Below the pieces are notes generated by a model. It searched no databases. It was not told the origin of the DNA and worked only from the letters and a program-made list of their open reading frames with translations. Positions 1 through 5,518 of a stretch of DNA of 7,072 bases are shown one piece after another. The stretch's first letter is position 1. Every line of letters starts with the position of its first letter. Where the stretch lies: contig JALXCG010000242.1 of the NCBI GenBank assembly GCA_026991065.1, positions 1 to 7,072 of the forward strand, read 5' to 3'. The DNA comes from Gemmatimonadota bacterium. GTDB taxonomy: Bacteria; GCA-2686955. Position numbers and translations under genes: made by a program.

Positions 1-1611
1 GCTGAAGAAGCCGCTGAGCGTGCCCGGCGCCGGCGGCGCCTGCGTCAGCAGCAGCGCCGCGCCGGCGGCGAAGGCCAGCAGCGCCACGGCGGCCGTGAGC
101 TTGACCGGCATCCGCGCCGCCAGCGCGGTCGCCAGCAGGCCGCCGGCCGCCATCACCCAGATGCCGCCGCTCAGCTCCGGCAGGCCGCGCACCAGCAGCA
201 CCCCGCCCAGCAGCAGCGAAGCCAGCACCGCGCTGCCCCCGGTCACCAGCTCGCGCGTGGCGTAGGCGCGCGGATCGCTCGCCGATTCCTCGCCGGACCG
301 CGGCCCGAGCGCCCGCAGCCAGCGGAAGTAGTAGACGAACTCCAGCAGCGAGCCCAGCAGCAGCGGCCCGATCCAGACCGCGCCGCCGCCGCGCGCCAGG
401 CCGACCAGCGCGTCCCATTTGCCGAAGAAGCCGGCGAAGGGCGGCATTCCGGTGATCGCCAGCAACAGCACCACCAGCCCCAGGCGCACACACGGCTTGC
501 GGCCGAACGCCCCGCGCCAGTCCTCGATCCGCTCACCGCCGTGGGCGCCCGCAAACCAGAGCAGCCCCGCCTTGGCCAGGGTGTGATTCAGCAGCAGCAG
601 GCCGACCGCCGTTGCCGGAACCGCGCCGGTGCGGACGAAAGGCAGCAGGAAGACCAGCAGCCCCACCTGCGCCGACGACGAATAGCCGAGCATCCGCCGC
701 ACCCGCTTCTGCCGCCCGGCGATCAGATTCGCCAGCACGAAAGTGAGCATGCCGAGGGTGGCGACCGCATTCATCCACACGCCGCCGGCGGGGAAGATCG
801 GCAGAATTTTCCACGCCGCGTAGAGCATCGCGTTGACCGTGGTGCCCACCAGCAGCGCCATGACCCCCGGGTCCACCCCGTCGTAGAGGTCGATGGCCGG
901 TCCGTTCAGCGGAAAGAGCTTCAACTCGGCGGTCAGCCCCACCAGCAGCAGCACCAGCACCAGGCCGATCGCCCCCTGCATCGCCGCCGCCCCGGCCGCC
1001 CCGGCTGCGCCGCCCGCCAGTACGCCCGGCAGATCGCCGATGATCACATCGATATTCAGCGTGCCGGTCGCCTTGTAGAGGAGCGCCACCGCGAGCAGGA
1101 TGAAGGTGGAGACCGCCGACCCCAGCACCATGTATTTGAAGCCCGCCTCCAGCCCCGAACGCTCGCGACCGAAAGCGACGATCGCGTAGGTGCCGATGGA
1201 GGTGATCTCCAGGAACACATAGAGATTGAAGAGATCGCGCGTCATGATCAGGCCGCTGGCCCCGACCAGCAGCAAAAGTTGGAGCACATGGCCGCGCACC
1301 GAGCGCTTCTCATCCCGCGCCGGCAGGTAAAAGAGTGACGCCAGCGCGGTCAAGGCGGCCAGCAACACCAGCGACGCTTCCGCCAGGTCGAAGCGCAGAT
1401 TGATGCCGATCGGCGGCGCCCAGCCACCGGTGTAGATGTCGATGGCGGGCGCGCCGCCGGCGAAACCCAGGGCGTGTTGCAGCGCCACCGCCGCCACGAA
1501 AAGAACAGTTGCCGCATGCACCAGCCGCGTGGCCGTCCGCCCGAGTCGGTCGATGAGCGGCAGCAGGAACGCCACCGCCAGCGGCAGAGCGATCAATAGA
1601 ATTGGATTCAC
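1..1611 (-). CDS. mrpD: Mrp/Mnh antiporter subunit D (NuoN/MbhH-like), 3' end cut by window edge
   Basis: Large polytopic proton-channel subunit of a multisubunit Na+(or K+)/H+ antiporter, in the Proton_antipo_M family related to NuoL/M/N. The frame is open for 537 codons and still open at the left edge. The start is GTG at 1611, overlapping the mrpC stop as GTGA, with GAGG eight bases upstream. Typical MrpD features are GGWAPPIGI (residues 62-70), DLFNLYVFLEI with the helix-5 glutamate E135, K231 in helix 7, H343 and K347 in NHTLAKAG, and GMPPFAGFFGK (388-398) with the helix-12 lysine K398. Two things are odd. The usual P-x-HxWLPDAH/AP segment after K231 is replaced by PLNGPAIDLYDGVDPG, and the helix-8 lysine position appears to be N260. 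The segment after about residue 437 adds a charged loop and further hydrophobic helices. A complex I NuoN is a less likely identity because the neighbours are mrpB/C/E/F/G. Confidence 0.93.
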   Translation of the reverse strand, partial: MNPILLIALPLAVAFLLPLIDRLGRTATRLVHAATVLFVAAVALQHALGFAGGAPAIDIYTGGWAPPIGINLRFDLAEASLVLLAALTALASLFYLPARDEKRSVRGHVLQLLLLVGASGLIMTRDLFNLYVFLEITSIGTYAIVAFGRERSGLEAGFKYMVLGSAVSTFILLAVALLYKATGTLNIDVIIGDLPGVLAGGAAGAAGAAAMQGAIGLVLVLLLVGLTAELKLFPLNGPAIDLYDGVDPGVMALLVGTTVNAMLYAAWKILPIFPAGGVWMNAVATLGMLTFVLANLIAGRQKRVRRMLGYSSSAQVGLLVFLLPFVRTGAVPATAVGLLLLNHTLAKAGLLWFAGAHGGERIEDWRGAFGRKPCVRLGLVVLLLAITGMPPFAGFFGKWDALVGLARGGGAVWIGPLLLGSLLEFVYYFRWLRALGPRSGEESASDPRAYATRELVTGGSAVLASLLLGGVLLVRGLPELSGGIWVMAAGGLLATALAARMPVKLTAAVALLAFAAGAALLLTQAPPAPGTLSGFFS

Positions 1612-1991
1612 CACTTCAACCTCGTCAGTGCGTTCACATCCAGGGTTTTGGTGTTGGCATAGAGGCGCACAATGGTCGCCAGCATCAAACCGGTTACACC
1701 CACACCAATGACAATCGCGGTCAGCACCAGGGCCTGCGGCACCGGATCCATCACCGCCCCCTGCTTCACCACCAGCGACCCGGCGTCTTCCAGCAGCGCC
1801 GGACTATCAACGATCGGCGCGGTCGCCCCGCGCACATAGCCGAGTGTCACGATCAGGATGTTGGCGCCGGTTCCGAGCAGCGAGAATCCCAGCGCCATCT
1901 TGATCAGATTGCGCTTGATCAGCACCCCCGCCAGGCCGACCAGAATCAGGGCGATCGCCGCCGCGCTGTAGAGTGTCACGAACTCCATCAT
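1608..1991 (-). CDS. mrpC: Mrp/Mnh antiporter subunit C (NuoK-like)
   Basis: Small three-helix membrane subunit homologous to NuoK/MbhG. It packs between the D subunit and the B/G/F subunits in Mrp-type complexes. The product has 127 residues, usual for the family (about 110-130). The diagnostic stretch DPVPQALVLTAIVIGVG lies near residues 82-98 and matches the conserved D-P-x-P-Q-A-L-V-L-T-A-I-V-I signature of MrpC/NuoK. Helix 1 is roughly residues 5-25, helix 2 about 30-50 and helix 3 about 88-112. An insertion (about residues 55-80) separates helices 2 and 3. The start is ATG at 1991, overlapping the mrpB stop as ATGA. A second ATG follows at once (1988) and could be used instead. The purine run GGGAAGGGAG just upstream is a good ribosome-binding site. 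The stop overlaps the GTG of mrpD. Confidence 0.95.
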   Translation of the reverse strand: MMEFVTLYSAAAIALILVGLAGVLIKRNLIKMALGFSLLGTGANILIVTLGYVRGATAPIVDSPALLEDAGSLVVKQGAVMDPVPQALVLTAIVIGVGVTGLMLATIVRLYANTKTLDVNALTRLKW

Positions 1992-2698
1992 CGGCTCCCT
2001 TCCCGCTTGACTTCCGGCTCCGCCGAATGGGTCATCTGGTCCAGCAGCGCCGACAGTTCGGTACCGACCTTGAGCCCGATCAGCACATAGATCACCGGGA
2101 TCAGGCCCGCCGAAAAGAGATCTCCCCACTGCCCCAGCGGAACCCGGTTGGCGAGGAACGAACCGGCCGCGAACAACCCCACGAACCCGACCAGCACATA
2201 GGCGAAGCCGGAGAGACTCTCGATCCAGGAGAGCAGCCCGTGCGGCAGATGCCGGTCGCGGTTCGCCAGCAGCATCATCAGCACCGCCGAAGCGACCACC
2301 GCTCCGCCCTGGAAACCGCCGCCCGGCGTCAGATGACCATGAATAAAGATGTAGGCGCCGAAGAGCAGCACCGGCGCCAGCAGCAGGTAGGACCCGGTGC
2401 GCACCAACTCACTGGCCGGCACCGGCGCCGGCAGCACCAGCCCCTGCCTTCGCCGCAGCACGAAACCGATCCCGGTGACCGAGAGAAAGAGCACCACCAC
2501 TTCGCCCAGGGTATCGAAACCGCGATAGTTGACCACCACCGAGGTGACCAGGTTGGAACCGCGGTTGTCGACCAGCCCCTGCGATGCATAGTGCGCCGCC
2601 ACCTGCCCCAACTCCTCGCCCGGCTGCAGCAGCGGCGCCAGGCGCAGCGACAGCGTGGCCAGGAGCGCCAGCATCACCAAAGAGAAAAGAGGCTTCAT
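1988..2698 (-). CDS. mrpB: Mrp/Mnh antiporter subunit B with an N-terminal MbhE-like (MrpA C-terminal) domain
   Basis: Membrane subunit of the antiporter, 236 residues, longer than a classical MrpB (about 140). Residues about 1-85 carry one hydrophobic N-terminal helix, then NRGSNLVTSVVVNYRGFDTL (45-64) and GE plus a second helix. That motif (N-x-V...V-x-x-R-x-x-D-T-x-G-E) is characteristic of the extreme C-terminus of MrpA and of MbhE. Residues about 97-225 form the MnhB domain: FGAYIFIHGHLTPGGGF (113-129) followed by QGG, the family hallmark, and later helices ending in a charged tail. The gene is therefore a fusion of an MbhE-like piece with MbhF/MrpB. The start ATG at 2698 overlaps the preceding stop as ATGA, and GGAGG lies seven bases upstream (2706-2710). 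The fusion assignment rests on motif recognition, not on an alignment. Confidence 0.93.
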   Translation of the reverse strand: MKPLFSLVMLALLATLSLRLAPLLQPGEELGQVAAHYASQGLVDNRGSNLVTSVVVNYRGFDTLGEVVVLFLSVTGIGFVLRRRQGLVLPAPVPASELVRTGSYLLLAPVLLFGAYIFIHGHLTPGGGFQGGAVVASAVLMMLLANRDRHLPHGLLSWIESLSGFAYVLVGFVGLFAAGSFLANRVPLGQWGDLFSAGLIPVIYVLIGLKVGTELSALLDQMTHSAEPEVKREGSR

Positions 2699-2952
2699 CG
2701 TTGCACCTCCGGCCCTTTTTCATGGCTCTCGGTACGCCGCACCACAATCAGAAAGATCACCGTGCTCAGCGCCGACCCGATTGCCGCCTCGGTCATCGCC
2801 ACATCGGGAGCGCCGAGCCGCAGAAAGATGAACGACGCCGCCAGGCTCACCACGCCGACCAGGATCACCGCGGAGACCAGATTGCGCACCCACATCGCCG
2901 CCGCCGCCGCCGCCAGCATGATCGCGCCCACAAAGATATCGATCAGAATCAT
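2695..2952 (-). CDS. MbhD-like / DUF4040 subunit (free-standing MrpA C-terminal piece)
   Basis: Small membrane protein of 85 residues with three predicted helices (about 3-22, 24-45 and 57-73). Residues 47-63 read GAPDVAMTEAAIGSALS, the A-P-D-V-A-x-T-E-A-x-x-G signature found in MbhD and in the C-terminal part of full-length MrpA. In Mbh/Mrp structures this segment is part of the membrane region linking the B/C/G/F subunits to the large antiporter-like subunit; E55 of the TEA motif lies within the membrane and is probably functional (family knowledge, not shown here). The ATG at 2952 overlaps the mrpG stop as ATGA, and its own stop overlaps the mrpB start in the same way. It may be labelled MnhB-related in automatic annotation. 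Here it stands alone instead of being attached to a NuoL-like MrpA. Confidence 0.9.
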   Translation of the reverse strand: MILIDIFVGAIMLAAAAAAMWVRNLVSAVILVGVVSLAASFIFLRLGAPDVAMTEAAIGSALSTVIFLIVVRRTESHEKGPEVQR

Positions 2953-3332
2953 GCTTCTGTCTCCGCGTCTGTCGCCACCTTGCTTTCGACCAGCGCCGGG
3001 CTCTCCAGCCCATACTCATCGCGCAAAGCATCGCGTATCGACCCCTTGGCCAGCGGCAGCCCGGCCCGGTGCACCGCGCGCGCCAGCGCATGCGAAGAGA
3101 GCGGGTTGGTGATCACCACAAAAAGCGCCACCAGCCAGATCTTCGGCAGCCACTCCGGATGGTGCAGGCCCAGCCCCGTGAGCGACAGAATTACTCCCAG
3201 CGTCGACGCTTTGGTGCCGGTCTGCACCCGGTTGTAGAAATCGGGCATCCGCACCAGCCCCAGCGCCGCCAGAAAGAGAAAAAGCGCCCCGACCAGGGTA
3301 AGGAGCGCGCCGATTACATCCAGCACCTGCAT
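2949..3332 (-). CDS. mrpG: Mrp/Mnh antiporter subunit G
   Basis: Membrane subunit of the PhaG/MnhG/YufB (MbhC) family, 127 residues. Helix 1 is about residues 5-26 and is followed by GLVRMPDFYNRVQTGTKAST (25-44) and LG. This matches the family signature G-x-x-R-x-P-D-x-Y-x-R-x-x-x-x-T-K-x-x-T-L-G; the usual histidine of R-x-H is glutamine here. Two more helices follow (about 43-55 and 63-78), then NPLSSHALARAVHRAG, a common MrpG segment, and an acidic soluble tail of about 30 residues. The chosen start is ATG at 3332, sharing one base with the mrpF stop (TGATG). GTG at 3335, immediately before it in the same frame, would give a GTGA overlap and one extra residue. A G-rich run (GGGGG) lies just upstream. 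Confidence 0.94.
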   Translation of the reverse strand: MQVLDVIGALLTLVGALFLFLAALGLVRMPDFYNRVQTGTKASTLGVILSLTGLGLHHPEWLPKIWLVALFVVITNPLSSHALARAVHRAGLPLAKGSIRDALRDEYGLESPALVESKVATDAETEA

Positions 3333-3592
3333 CACAACCCCCGATCAAAATAGCGCGCCAGCGAAAGCACGCCGAGAAAAGAGAGCAGCGCGTAAACCAT
3401 CGACACATCGATGTAGATCCCGCGCCCCGATTTGACCGCCAGGCCGACGATCAGCGGCAGCAGAATCGACGTCAACACATCCATGCTGGCCGCCCGCGTC
3501 GGCGTATCCGGCCCGCGCAGGAGCTGCCACGTCGCCATCAGCGCCGCCACGGCCACCACCGCCAGCGCCGCCGTGAGAATCAGACTAGCCAA
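3332..3592 (-). CDS. mrpF: Mrp/Mnh antiporter subunit F (TTG start)
   Basis: Three-helix membrane subunit of the MrpF/MnhF/MbhB family, 86 residues, the usual family length. Helix 1 is about residues 3-24, followed by the conserved loop RGPDTPTRAASMDVL (26-40), which corresponds to the family's R-G-P-x-x-x-x-R-x-x-x-x-D motif with D38. Helix 2 is about 40-54 and helix 3 about 60-78. No ATG exists near the N-terminus: the only start that keeps helix 1 whole is TTG at 3592. It is well supported by the sequence GGAGGTGA (3603-3596 on the minus strand), with GGAGG six bases upstream. The gene overlaps the 3' end of mrpE by eight bases, so its ribosome-binding site lies inside mrpE, typical of translational coupling. 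Confidence 0.94.
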   Translation of the reverse strand: MASLILTAALAVVAVAALMATWQLLRGPDTPTRAASMDVLTSILLPLIVGLAVKSGRGIYIDVSMVYALLSFLGVLSLARYFDRGL

Positions 3593-4094
3593 AGATCACC
3601 TCCAGGTATTTCTCGAACCCGGCCACGATCTTGCGTGACGCTTGCTGAATATCGTCCGACTCCACATTGATCCAGTGGATGAAGAAATCTTCGTCGCGCA
3701 TGTCGACCGACAGTGTTCCCGGAGTCAGCGTGATCGAATTGGCCAGGATCAGGCGCCCCAGCGGGCTTTTCAGCCGCGTCCGCACCTTCACAATTCCCGG
3801 CTTGATCAGCAGCTTCTTCCCCAGCACCCGCCGCGCCACATCCACATTGGCCTTGGCGATCTCCTTGACCAAATAGGGAATGTACAGCATTGCGTAGAGG
3901 AACCGCTTGGGCATCATCAACACGCTGCCGCCGAAGCGCGGACTGCGCCACGTAAAGAGCGCGGCCAGCGCCGCCACCAGCAACCCCACCGCCAACTCCT
4001 GCACCGCGAAAGATGCGGTGAGAACCACCCACATCACCCACAGCAGGCCGGTCGTGGCGAGATACCTGGGTAAAGGAGACTTTTTTTTGGACAT
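3585..4094 (-). CDS. mrpE: Mrp/Mnh antiporter subunit E, first gene of the antiporter operon
   Basis: Membrane subunit of the MNHE family (MbhA), 169 residues, normal for the family (about 160). Two or three hydrophobic helices occupy residues about 12-47, then a membrane-proximal segment FLYAMLYIPYLVKEI and a soluble C-terminal domain. The domain contains LANSITLTPGTLSVD, the most conserved stretch of MrpE, followed by an acidic/aromatic region (DEDFFIHWINV). MrpE is an accessory subunit thought to matter for assembly of the complex. The start is ATG at 4094 (MSKKKSPLPRYL), giving the usual short basic N-terminus. The frame stays open upstream to 4244, but that extension is arginine-rich with no family resemblance. 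The ribosome-binding site is weak (GCGGGAAC, about seven bases before the ATG), in contrast to the strong sites further down the operon. A run of eight A bases covers codons 3-5. No MrpA gene precedes it. Confidence 0.94.
   Translation of the reverse strand: MSKKKSPLPRYLATTGLLWVMWVVLTASFAVQELAVGLLVAALAALFTWRSPRFGGSVLMMPKRFLYAMLYIPYLVKEIAKANVDVARRVLGKKLLIKPGIVKVRTRLKSPLGRLILANSITLTPGTLSVDMRDEDFFIHWINVESDDIQQASRKIVAGFEKYLEVIFG
3596..3603 (-). promoter_or_regulatory. Ribosome-binding site deciding the TTG start of mrpF
   Basis: On the minus strand this reads GGAGGTGA, complementary over eight bases to the canonical anti-Shine-Dalgarno end of 16S rRNA. The GGAGG core ends six bases before the TTG at 3592. 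It lies inside the last codons of mrpE, so ribosomes finishing mrpE are already next to the mrpF start. Confidence 0.8.
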
Positions 4095-4145
4095 AACTTT
4101 TGTTCCCGCGCAATCGGCTGGGCGAGGGATCCTGCCGCCCTGCAT

Positions 4146-4184
4146 GCGTTGCACTCCCGGTGCCCGGGGCAAGCGTCGCAACGC
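4146..4184 (-). repeat. Nested inverted repeat in the mrpE leader
   Basis: Outer arms GCGTTGC (4146-4152) and GCAACGC (4178-4184) are perfect 7-bp complements. Inside them CCCGG-TGC-CCGGG forms a second 5-bp stem with a three-base loop. In RNA from either strand this could fold into a two-tier hairpin. It lies about 50-90 bases upstream of the mrpE ATG, where the 5' untranslated region of an antiporter transcript would be. No T-run follows on the minus strand, so it is not an intrinsic terminator. The region is GC-rich, so chance cannot be excluded. Confidence 0.35.
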
Positions 4185-4245
4185 CCGTCCCGTCCCAAGA
4201 GACACCGCGCAGGCAGCGTGAAAGCGATCCGCGTGGTGCAACAAA

Positions 4246-4261
4246 ATGCTGCATGCAGCAT
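4246..4261. repeat. Perfect 16-base palindrome between the diiron gene and mrpE
   Basis: ATGCTGCATGCAGCAT equals its own reverse complement. It sits about 70 bases after the stop of the rubrerythrin-like gene and about 150 bases before mrpE, in the only sizeable gap between these same-strand genes. It could be an operator for a dimeric regulator. As RNA on the minus strand it would make a 6-bp stem with a CATG loop followed by TTTTGTT, a weak terminator-like arrangement. The surrounding 236 bases (4095-4330) hold no other gene that I can support. Confidence 0.4.
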
Positions 4262-4330
4262 CAGCGATTGGATCAAAATGGGCGGCCAGAGGCGCCGGCT
4301 ACACCCAGCGCGCGCCCCGGACCCGGAACC

Positions 4331-4777
4331 TCAATTGTCTCGAAGGACCAATTCGTCGTACTCCGTCTCGAAGCGAAGCTTGTGCCTGGCCTCCTCTTGC
4401 GCCAGAGCCAAGAACACCGATTCGAGTTTCGTTCCGTGAACCTTGGCCGCCAGATCCTGGTAGAGGCGAATGGCGGCTTTCTCCCGCTGAATCACCGCGA
4501 TCAGGGCGGTCTGGTAGTCCATCTCGGGGCTGGCCTCCACCTCCACCACATAGTCCGAGATGCGCAGATCCAGCACCGCCGCGCGCACTTCCAGGGGGAT
4601 CTCGCCGGCCTTCACAGCCAGCAGTTTGGCCTTGTGCTGCAACTCCTCCGCCTCATAGGAAAGAAGCAATTTGCGCAACGTCCCATCTTCGGTTCGGGCG
4701 GCCAGGCCGGCATAGAATGCCGCGGCCTTTTCTTCTTCGCCGATCGCGAAATCGAGGATCTCATCGGGGTTTTGCAT
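4331..4777 (-). CDS. Rubrerythrin/ferritin-like diiron protein without a rubredoxin domain
   Basis: Small soluble, probably cytoplasmic four-helix-bundle protein of 148 residues. Two helix pairs each carry a glutamate and an E-x-x-H iron-binding motif: E16 (in EEEKAAAFY) with E45-x-x-H48 (EELQH), and E99 (in QREKAAIRLY) with E129-x-x-H132 (EEARH). The two halves are visibly alike (EKAAAFYAGLA against EKAAIRLYQDLA), the internal symmetry expected of rubrerythrin-type bundles. There is no C-x-x-C rubredoxin domain at either end, so this is an erythrin-like form. The family is known for peroxide reduction and iron or oxygen-stress roles; the substrate here is not determined by sequence. The start ATG at 4777 places the first helix correctly. 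The frame extends upstream to 4912, but that part is not family-like. The upstream ribosome-binding site is poor. A stand-alone role in oxidative defence is the most likely reading. Confidence 0.85.
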   Translation of the reverse strand: MQNPDEILDFAIGEEEKAAAFYAGLAARTEDGTLRKLLLSYEAEELQHKAKLLAVKAGEIPLEVRAAVLDLRISDYVVEVEASPEMDYQTALIAVIQREKAAIRLYQDLAAKVHGTKLESVFLALAQEEARHKLRFETEYDELVLRDN

Positions 4778-4932
4778 CGTCAAAATCCGCAGAAAAGAGC
4801 TGACGACTGGAAGTGTAATCCGGCCTCGCCGGCAGCCTCCCGCGCGAATTGTTTCACCGGGCGTTGCAAGCGAGGACCGAAAACTAACACTGCCCGGATG
4901 CGATTCACACAAAATTGCAACTCCCCCGGCGA

Positions 4933-4949
4933 TTTTTTTGCACTTTTTT
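4933..4949. promoter_or_regulatory. Two helically phased A/T tracts upstream of the diiron gene
   Basis: Seven T (4933-4939) and six T (4944-4949) on the plus strand are A-tracts on the minus strand, with centres 10.5 bases apart, about one helical turn. Such phasing bends DNA and is typical of promoter UP elements or binding sites for nucleoid proteins. They lie about 155-170 bases upstream of the diiron-protein ATG, in otherwise GC-rich DNA. Confidence 0.4.
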
Positions 4950-5132
4950 GCGCTAGATGGGCAGATGCAAAGAAAGCTCCCGCTATGCTTGTGTTGTCAA
5001 CAGAAAATAGAATGCGGATGCGCGCAACAGTTTCTGCGAAACGAGCCCGATACCGCTTCAATCGCGCCGCAGCAACCGCGGTTTCGGTGGTTTCGCGCTC
5101 TTTTTCGGGAAGTGCACCAGGAGCGCGGCGCA

Positions 5133-5178
5133 CCGGTTCCGGGGCTCCGCCAGCGGCGCAGACCGCTCCCGGAACCGG
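5133..5178. repeat. Long nested inverted repeat (11-bp perfect outer arms)
   Basis: The outer arms CCGGTTCCGGG (5133-5143) and CCCGGAACCGG (5168-5178) are exact complements. Inside, AGCGG (5152-5156) and CCGCT (5163-5167) form a second 5-bp stem around the loop CGCAGA. CCGCT abuts the outer arm directly, so the two stems could stack, leaving only an eight-base bulge on one side. This is the strongest secondary-structure candidate in the window. There is no T-run after it on either strand, so it is not a simple terminator. It may be part of a structured RNA or a protein-binding site; the strand is undetermined. Confidence 0.5.
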
Positions 5179-5413
5179 ATCGGTCGTGGCCGAGGCCGCG
5201 CTCCGCCCGCAGGGCGGCCTTGGCTCCAAAACGCCGATTCCCCCTCCGGGGAAGCCGACGGCGGCGGCACCGCCATGGGGGAACGCGGCGGAGCGGCGAA
5301 CGGGCGCTGGTGGCCGGAAAGGAGCCGAACCCCGCCGCGCCGGCCCGCAGGCAAGTTCGGCCGGATCCCGGCGCCTGGAAGCCGCGCGCTGCTCCGCTGG
5401 GGGAGCGGGGGCG

Positions 5414-5463
5414 GGGGTGCGCCGCGGCGCCGGAGCACCCCACACAAGAAAAGGAGTGTGTGG
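5414..5463 (+). repeat. Two overlapping, mutually exclusive hairpins, the second displaying a Shine-Dalgarno-like loop
   Basis: Hairpin 1 pairs GGGGTGC (5414-5420) with GCACCCC (5435-5441). Hairpin 2 pairs CCACACA (5440-5446) with TGTGTGG (5457-5463) around the ten-base loop AGAAAAGGAG, which contains AAGGAG (5451-5456). The two share bases 5440-5441, so they compete slightly. A 26-codon frame, GTG at 5460 to TGA at 5538-5540, starts inside hairpin 2 and ends 18 bases before the propeller gene. Spacing from AAGGAG to that GTG is only three bases, so translation of it is doubtful. Confidence 0.35.
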
Positions 5464-5490
5464 AACCCGCGCGCAACAGTCCTGATGGCA

Positions 5491-5518
5491 TGGACGCTGA
5501 TTTCGCGGATGGTAAAAT
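5491..5518 (+). promoter_or_regulatory. Candidate sigma-70-type promoter for the propeller gene
   Basis: A -10 box TAAAAT (5513-5518, five of six matches to consensus) is preceded by TGG, giving an extended -10 (TGn). A weak -35 TGGACG (5491-5496, four of six) stands 16 bases upstream. Transcription would start near 5525, leaving a leader of about 34 bases that holds the ribosome-binding site. The local drop in GC fits a promoter. If this is the start site, the short upstream reading frame would not be translated from this transcript. Confidence 0.4.

Noticed and set aside
1-1991. Complex I nuoK-nuoN pair instead of mrpC-mrpD
   Set aside because: The flanking mrpB, MbhD-like, mrpG, mrpF and mrpE genes have no counterpart in a nuo operon, and GGWAPPIGI and DLFNLYVFLEI in the large subunit are typical of MrpD.
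4246-4261. Intrinsic terminator for the diiron gene at the 16-base palindrome
   Set aside because: The stem would be only six base pairs with half AT, and the T-run is interrupted after four. It is too weak to call, so it is kept as a palindrome only.
4034-4276. Short minus-strand frame with cysteine-rich stretch CDACPGHRECNAC
   Set aside because: The paired cysteines look like a metal site, but the frame has no ribosome-binding site and overlaps mrpE by about 60 bases. The cysteine stretch also lies within the inverted repeat, so it is probably coincidental.
4995-5000. Minus-strand promoter with a perfect TTGACA -35
   Set aside because: No acceptable -10 hexamer occurs 16-18 bases downstream (GCTTTC and neighbours), so only the isolated box and the surrounding inverted repeat are reported.
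4100-5485. 461-codon plus-strand frame crossing the mrp leader, the diiron gene and the gap
   Set aside because: It runs antisense through the rubrerythrin-like gene with all its iron ligands. The product is low-complexity and frame openness is explained by high GC.
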